Source of the DNA: Bacillus methanolicus
GTDB lineage: Bacteria > Bacillota > Bacilli > Bacillales > Cytobacillaceae
Reading direction: 5' to 3'
DNA: 64,000 nt
Assembly: GCF_008764295.1 (NCBI RefSeq)
Contig: NZ_VTQX01000006.1
Span: 1 to 64,000, forward strand
The translations under genes were made by a program, and so were the position numbers. Shown piece by piece: positions 60,104-64,000 of the stretch. Numbering within the stretch: position 1 is the first letter of the stretch; every line of letters begins with the position of its first letter. The notes below the pieces were generated by a model. It was not told the DNA's origin. It saw only the letters and a program-made list of their open reading frames with translations, and ran no database searches.

Positions 60104-60724
60104 ATGGATTACATTACTGAATGGATTACCAATATTATTCTCTTTGTTCTCATTGCGACTGTAATAGACCTTCTGCTCCCTAATACGAGTTTACAAAAAT
60201 ATACGAAAATGGTGGCGGGTCTATTGTTAATAACCATTATTTTGTCTCCAATATTTAAGCTTCTTTCTTCCGATTTTGAATCAGCGCTGGCTTCGATCCC
60301 ATCGCTTTCATCCAAGAGTGAAGAAAAAAATATGGAAAATTTAATAGAATTGCAGAAAAAAGAAATACAAGCCTCCAACCATGCATATATTTTAGAAGAA
60401 ACGGCTGTCCAACTGCAATCGGACGTAGAGGAGGAGTTGATGGATCAGTACGGATTAGAAATTGCCCATATAGAAATTGATGTAGACGATGACAGTCAGA
60501 GTGAGTCTTTTGAACAAATTCAATCAATCGTTGTCGAGCTAAAGGAACCTAATACTGAGACAGACGCAGTTGAAGTCGTGAAAAAAGTAGAGATCAATAC
60601 AAGTGAGCCTCTCCCACCTAAGAAATTAACAAAAGAAAGTCAAGCGATTGCATCTCTTCTTTCCGAAAAATGGGATGTTGAAAAAGAAAAAATAGAAATC
60701 GTCGTAGAAGGGGGGAGCGATTAA
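60104..60724 (+). CDS. spoIIIAF: Stage III sporulation protein SpoIIIAF
   Basis: A 206-residue protein with two N-terminal membrane helices (I-I-L-F-V-L-I-A-T-V-I-D-L-L-L-P and V-A-G-L-L-L-I-T-I-I-L-S-P) and a soluble ring-building domain. The L-L-S-E-K-W-D-V end is as in Bacillus homologues. The middle has a long acidic stretch. GGGGGTAG is upstream. It forms a ring in the intermembrane space. Confidence 0.93.
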   Translation: MDYITEWITNIILFVLIATVIDLLLPNTSLQKYTKMVAGLLLITIILSPIFKLLSSDFESALASIPSLSSKSEEKNMENLIELQKKEIQASNHAYILEETAVQLQSDVEEELMDQYGLEIAHIEIDVDDDSQSESFEQIQSIVVELKEPNTETDAVEVVKKVEINTSEPLPPKKLTKESQAIASLLSEKWDVEKEKIEIVVEGGSD

Positions 60725-60727
60725 TCA

Positions 60728-61363
60728 ATGGAGCAAGAAAAAGGCCCGTTGTCTTGGCTGAAAAGATTGCTTTCAAAGGAAGGAAAGATAGATAAGAAAT
60801 ACCGCTATTTCATTGTTATTCTTCTTTTTGGGGCAGCTATTATGATAGTGAGTAATTCATTATTAGATGAAGATAACTCTAGCATCCCAGTGTTGAATCA
60901 TGAAGATGAGGAAAAGAGTGAAATTGAAGCAATAGGAACTGCGAAGGCAGCAGGAGACGATGAGATTAGTACTTATGAAGCCAGATATGAAGCGCAGTTA
61001 AAGGAAGCTTTAGAGGGAATCGCTGGCGTTAGCGATGTGATGGTTGTCGTTAATGTTGATGCGACAGAAAAAAGTGTATACGAAAAAAACACAGTAACTC
61101 GTTCACAAACGACCGAAGAAACCGATCGGGAAGGTGGACAAAGGAAAGTAGAGGATCAGTCTAAAGACAGTCAAATTGTCATTATTCGGGATGGGGAAAA
61201 AGAGGTTCCAATTGAATTAGAAACGAAAAAGCCGCAGATTCGTGGGGTTTTAGTAGTAGCAAAAGGCGCTGACAATATTCAGGTTAAAAAGTGGATCATT
61301 GAGTCTGTTACGAAATTGCTTGATGTTCCAAGCCATCGTGTATCAGTCATGCCAAGGAAGTAG
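60728..61363 (+). CDS. spoIIIAG: Stage III sporulation protein SpoIIIAG
   Basis: A 211-residue protein; GGGGGGAGCG is upstream. One membrane helix (Y-F-I-V-I-L-L-F-G-A-A-I-M-I-V) near residues 26-44 is followed by the ring-forming domain with Y-E-A-Q-L-K-E-A-L-E-G-I-A-G-V and V-V-V-N-V-D-A-T-E-K, and the inserted segment that makes the beta-triangle and cup. It forms the large SpoIIIAG ring between mother cell and forespore. Confidence 0.95.
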   Translation: MEQEKGPLSWLKRLLSKEGKIDKKYRYFIVILLFGAAIMIVSNSLLDEDNSSIPVLNHEDEEKSEIEAIGTAKAAGDDEISTYEARYEAQLKEALEGIAGVSDVMVVVNVDATEKSVYEKNTVTRSQTTEETDREGGQRKVEDQSKDSQIVIIRDGEKEVPIELETKKPQIRGVLVVAKGADNIQVKKWIIESVTKLLDVPSHRVSVMPRK

Positions 61364-61462
61364 CGAAATGAAGAACATCGCTCCTAAGCATTTTTAGGAA
61401 ACGATTTTATATATTGTGTGAACAAACAATTTATATTCATTTTCATGAAGGGGGATTTATAA

Positions 61463-62017
61463 ATGTTATTAAAAAAGCAAACGGTTTGGCTTTTAACAAT
61501 GTTAAGTTTAGTGGTTGTATTATCAGTTTATTATATGACATCACCAGATCAAAGGCAGCAAGAATTGGCGACAACAGAAGAGAAAGAAGAAGCTGTAACC
61601 CAAGAGGAGGAAGGGGTAATTAGTGAAACAGAAACAGAGGGTGAAGTGATTTCAAGCGTGGCTAGTGATGAAGTATTTGATGCACTACGTCTTCAACTTG
61701 ATGAAGAGAGAAGTAAGTATAAGGAAGAATTAAGAGATATTATGGCATCAACAGAGCTGCCATCAGAGGAACGTGGTGACGCTTATGATAAGATTCAAAA
61801 TCTTGATCAAGTTGCACAGAAGGAAGCTGTACTAGAAACATTAATTGTTGCTATGGGTTACGATGATGCTCTTGTTCGTGCGGATGGTGAGAGAGTTCGT
61901 ATAACTGTTAAATCTAATGAGCCTTCTGCTTCTGCAGCAAATGAAATTATTCAAGTAGTGAAAACAGAGCTTGGCCAAATGCAGGCAGTCGCAGTAGAAT
62001 TTCAACCGAATGAATAA
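61463..62017 (+). CDS. spoIIIAH: Stage III sporulation protein SpoIIIAH
   Basis: A 184-residue protein with AAGGGGG upstream. The N-terminal helix (V-W-L-L-T-M-L-S-L-V-V-V-L-S-V-Y-Y) anchors it; an acidic linker and the ring-building YscJ-like domain (residues about 85-184) follow. It pairs with SpoIIQ from the forespore, making the zipper across the septum. A strong terminator ends the operon. Confidence 0.95.
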   Translation: MLLKKQTVWLLTMLSLVVVLSVYYMTSPDQRQQELATTEEKEEAVTQEEEGVISETETEGEVISSVASDEVFDALRLQLDEERSKYKEELRDIMASTELPSEERGDAYDKIQNLDQVAQKEAVLETLIVAMGYDDALVRADGERVRITVKSNEPSASAANEIIQVVKTELGQMQAVAVEFQPNE

Positions 62018-62019
62018 AT

Positions 62020-62057
62020 AAACATAACGGGAGGGCTTACGCCTCCCGTTATGTTTG
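62020..62057. terminator. Bidirectional terminator, spoIIIAH and chemotaxis gene
   Basis: AACATAACGGGAGG and CCTCCCGTTATGTT form a 14-pair stem around a short loop. It overlaps the last codons of the minus-strand gene. Confidence 0.88.
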
Positions 62058-63530
62058 TTGAAGTTTCACTAAATTATCAACAGATTGATGCGCTTCTGTT
62101 ACAGAATTTAGCAATATTTCATGTTGTGCCGTTTGTACTCCGACTGCCGATGATAATTCTTGTAGTGTGGCGCTTGCTTGTTCAATAACAGCGCTAAATT
62201 CACTGATTGCCTGCTCAATCGATCTAGAGGAGCCAAGTACACTTTTCGTCAGCGTCTCGTATTTGGAGATATCCTCCTTAAGTTGGCGGAATGTGGTTTG
62301 AATTTGTATAAGGGTCTGCTGTGTATCGATCGCCATCTGTAGATTTTGATTAATTTTTGTTCTCGTTGACGAGACTGTTTCTGTCACAGATTCAGTACCG
62401 CCCACCACATATTGAAGGTTTTCGGAAATTTGCGTGGCCGTTTTATGGCTTATTTCCGCAAGTTTTCTTACCTCATCAGCTACAATCGCAAATCCTTTAC
62501 CAGATTCTCCAGCTCGTGCAGCTTCAATGGAGGCGTTTAACGCGAGTAAATTTGTTTGATCCGCTATTCCTTGGATTGCCTCTGAAAATTTAACGGTTTC
62601 TTTTACTAGAGAAGCTAGTGTTGTGGTTTGTTTCGCAATCTCTTCCATATTATAATAGGAAATTTCAAGTTCATCTTTTAACTCGGTTACGAGCACAGCA
62701 CCATTATTGGTCACTTCTTGTGCAGCGATTGAATCTCTGTGGAGCTTATGAACTAATTCACTTGTTTCATGAATTACTTGATTTGAATTTTCTAATTCTC
62801 TAGTGATTTCTTGAATTGAATCAGTCTGAGTTTGCATGCCCGTGGCAATTTCATTAATTGAATTGTTCATTTCTTGCGCAGCTTCATAATTTTCATGACT
62901 TTTATGTTTGACAAACTGGATCAAATCTGAGAGGCTAACCGTACTTTCACCAACCGTTTTTCTAATTTCCCGATCAAGCAATAACAGCTCTTCTGTCTGT
63001 TTTTGCGCTGCGACAATATTTTCAGATAAATTTTTAGCAATGGATAATTGGAATGCTAACAAAATCGATACTAAAAGATAGAGAAGATAGACGGTTGCAT
63101 AGTTCTTTATATCTAACGGCAATGCAGGATGATACACCCAAGTGAAGGCGCTAATTGCGACAAAACCCAGTATCGAGCCTGACCATAGTACCTTTTTATC
63201 CATGTAGATAGCTGCCGTAGCTAGAATAAAGTACAATAGAACATAGGCGGTAGGAGATACACTATTCGCCATGATCACATACATAACAACAGCGACAAGG
63301 AGAACTGCTAAGTATGGAATAATGGTTACGAACTTTTTTGTATAATGGAAAAGAGCAATAAGGCCAACTCCGAGACCACCGCCGAAAATAATAGATAAAA
63401 TAAGAGCTAATTCTTTTTGCATGACGATGTCTACAAGAGCTGCCAAGATGACACAGACAAATGTAGCTTTAATTACGAGTGAATTCTTTCTCGTTAAATC
63501 CTCCTGTTTAATTTCTATAATCGTTTTCAT
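62049..63530 (-). CDS. Methyl-accepting chemotaxis protein
   Basis: ATG 63530-63528 with GGGAGGAATAGG upstream gives 493 residues. Residues about 20-190 hold five or six membrane helices and no large outer domain; a HAMP region is not clear. The signalling hairpin tip is typical: [21 protein letters not shown], then [10 protein letters not shown]. The layout suggests a receptor that senses membrane or inner-cell signals. The gene is not usual between spoIIIAH and accB and may be an insertion in this lineage. Confidence 0.92.
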   Translation of the reverse strand: MKTIIEIKQEDLTRKNSLVIKATFVCVILAALVDIVMQKELALILSIIFGGGLGVGLIALFHYTKKFVTIIPYLAVLLVAVVMYVIMANSVSPTAYVLLYFILATAAIYMDKKVLWSGSILGFVAISAFTWVYHPALPLDIKNYATVYLLYLLVSILLAFQLSIAKNLSENIVAAQKQTEELLLLDREIRKTVGESTVSLSDLIQFVKHKSHENYEAAQEMNNSINEIATGMQTQTDSIQEITRELENSNQVIHETSELVHKLHRDSIAAQEVTNNGAVLVTELKDELEISYYNMEEIAKQTTTLASLVKETVKFSEAIQGIADQTNLLALNASIEAARAGESGKGFAIVADEVRKLAEISHKTATQISENLQYVVGGTESVTETVSSTRTKINQNLQMAIDTQQTLIQIQTTFRQLKEDISKYETLTKSVLGSSRSIEQAISEFSAVIEQASATLQELSSAVGVQTAQHEILLNSVTEAHQSVDNLVKLQQT

Positions 63531-63949
63531 CCTATTCCTCCCTGATTTTTCCTTCAAACAATAAATTTCGCTATAATTGTAAAAAATCCTCTTCAAAAAT
63601 GTAATTTCATAATTGTGTTTTAGCAACATGGTTAGTCGTCTATTTCGAATCATTTAAAAATATTCTGAATAAATTAAAAATCAACAGTAATGATAACGCG
63701 CTCATATTACTGAAAGGTCTGGGGACAAGAGTATTCCGCTCCTTTTCCTTCAGCAAATACTAAGGAGGGATTGGCAGAAAGTACATATCCTTGCTTTACC
63801 CTCAAGAAGGAATTAATCAATGCCTTGAATATCTTCATGGAGAAGCCTGAAAAGGATTGAAAAAAATGTAATGATTGAACTTTTGTAAGGTCTTATCGTA
63901 TAGTATTAGTATCTAGTGCTAAACTTTAATGTGAATAGGAGTGTCATAA
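63531..63949 (+). promoter_or_regulatory. accB upstream region with FapR-like palindrome
   Basis: TTAGTATCTAGTGCTAA at 63906-63922 is an imperfect palindrome close to the FapR operator consensus TTAGTACCTRNTACTAA (two or three mismatches). It is 28 bases before accB and would overlap promoter or start site. The remaining 370 bases hold no clear gene; a short coding-like stretch near 63760-63833 is not supported. Confidence 0.55.
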
Positions 63950-64000
63950 ATGTTAAAGGTACAAGAAATTCGTGAATTAATTAAACTTGTAGATCAATCC
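63950..64000 (+). CDS. accB: Biotin carboxyl carrier protein of acetyl-CoA carboxylase (partial)
   Basis: ATG 63950 after ATAGGAGTG begins M-L-K-V-Q-E-I-R-E-L-I-K-L-V-D-Q-S, the usual start of Bacillus AccB. The gene runs out of the window after 17 codons, so the biotin domain is not seen. In B. subtilis accB and accC follow spoIIIAH, which supports the call. It carries biotin for the first step of fatty acid synthesis. Confidence 0.88.
   Translation, partial: MLKVQEIRELIKLVDQS

Noticed and set aside
63760-63833. A short coding-like stretch upstream of accB
   Set aside because: It has no start codon with a ribosome site, only about 24 codons, and no recognised homology.
1-64000. CRISPR arrays
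   Set aside because: No set of evenly spaced identical repeats with unique spacers was seen; the only phased repeats are the three short 22-bp-step copies near 26.9 kb.

Overview
The window comes from an AT-rich Firmicute of the Bacillaceae (Bacillus in the broad sense). The chromosomal backbone from about 28.8 kb onward follows the Bacillus subtilis order comG - yqzE - yqhG/yqhH - gcvT/gcvPA/gcvPB - yqhL - lipM - yqhO - yqhP - yqhR - papA(yqhT) - efp - spoIIIAA-AH - accB. Strong purine-rich ribosome sites, a tandem glycine riboswitch and a complete spoIIIA operon agree with an endospore former. Several genes usual in this neighbourhood (mntR, yqhQ, aroQ, yqhV) are not seen here; other genes and mobile DNA stand in their places.

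Layout. (1) 1-~28.78 kb: most of a prophage. Its left end, and presumably its integrase and main repressor, lie before base 1. It carries small ribbon-helix-helix regulators with a palindromic operator region, a replication module, a sporulation-type sigma factor with an extra C-terminal half, SSB, dUTPase, a RinA-like late activator, TerS/TerL, portal, scaffold and capsid. The tail and ejection genes look podovirus-like: no tape measure, tube or sheath, but two large internal virion proteins, one ending in a transglycosylase domain. Holin and amidase follow, then an accessory right arm (lipoprotein, XRE regulator with three 22-bp-phased repeats, FtsK-like ATPase, replication-relaxation protein). 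A Tad2/DUF2829 anti-Thoeris homologue sits between portal and scaffold. (2) 28.78-32.4 kb: the prophage right end splits comGA; only the 3' third of comGA remains here, followed by comGB-comGG and yqzE. (3) 32.8-40.2 kb: yqhG/yqhH on the minus strand, then the glycine-riboswitch-controlled glycine cleavage operon. (4) 40.38-42.9 kb: two adjacent insertion elements. An IS1595-family element has 25-bp inverted ends, a perfect 8-bp target duplication and a VOC-family passenger gene; next to it is an IS200-type element. Both transposases carry one in-frame stop. (5) 43-51 kb: yqhL, repeats, lipM, then a coenzyme-B12-type ribonucleotide reductase gene interrupted by a group I intron and preceded by two NrdR boxes, then a PadR-DUF1048-ABC efflux operon. 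(6) 51-64 kb: patatin-like yqhO, yqhP, yqhR, papA, efp, a SIMPL protein, the spoIIIA operon behind a sigma-E-type promoter, a chemotaxis receptor, and the start of accB behind a FapR-like palindrome.

How it fits together. Prophage genes run left to right and end pointing into the comG operon, so lysogeny should cut comGB-GG off from the native comG promoter and remove full-length ComGA, a competence switch of the kind known for Listeria comK prophages. The strongest new-looking points are the comGA-integrated podovirus-like prophage, its sigma fusion, the nrdJ intron with a directly readable P1 helix, the IS1595 element with a passenger gene, the duplicated prepilin leader of ComGC, and the apparent ATT start codon of spoIIIAD.
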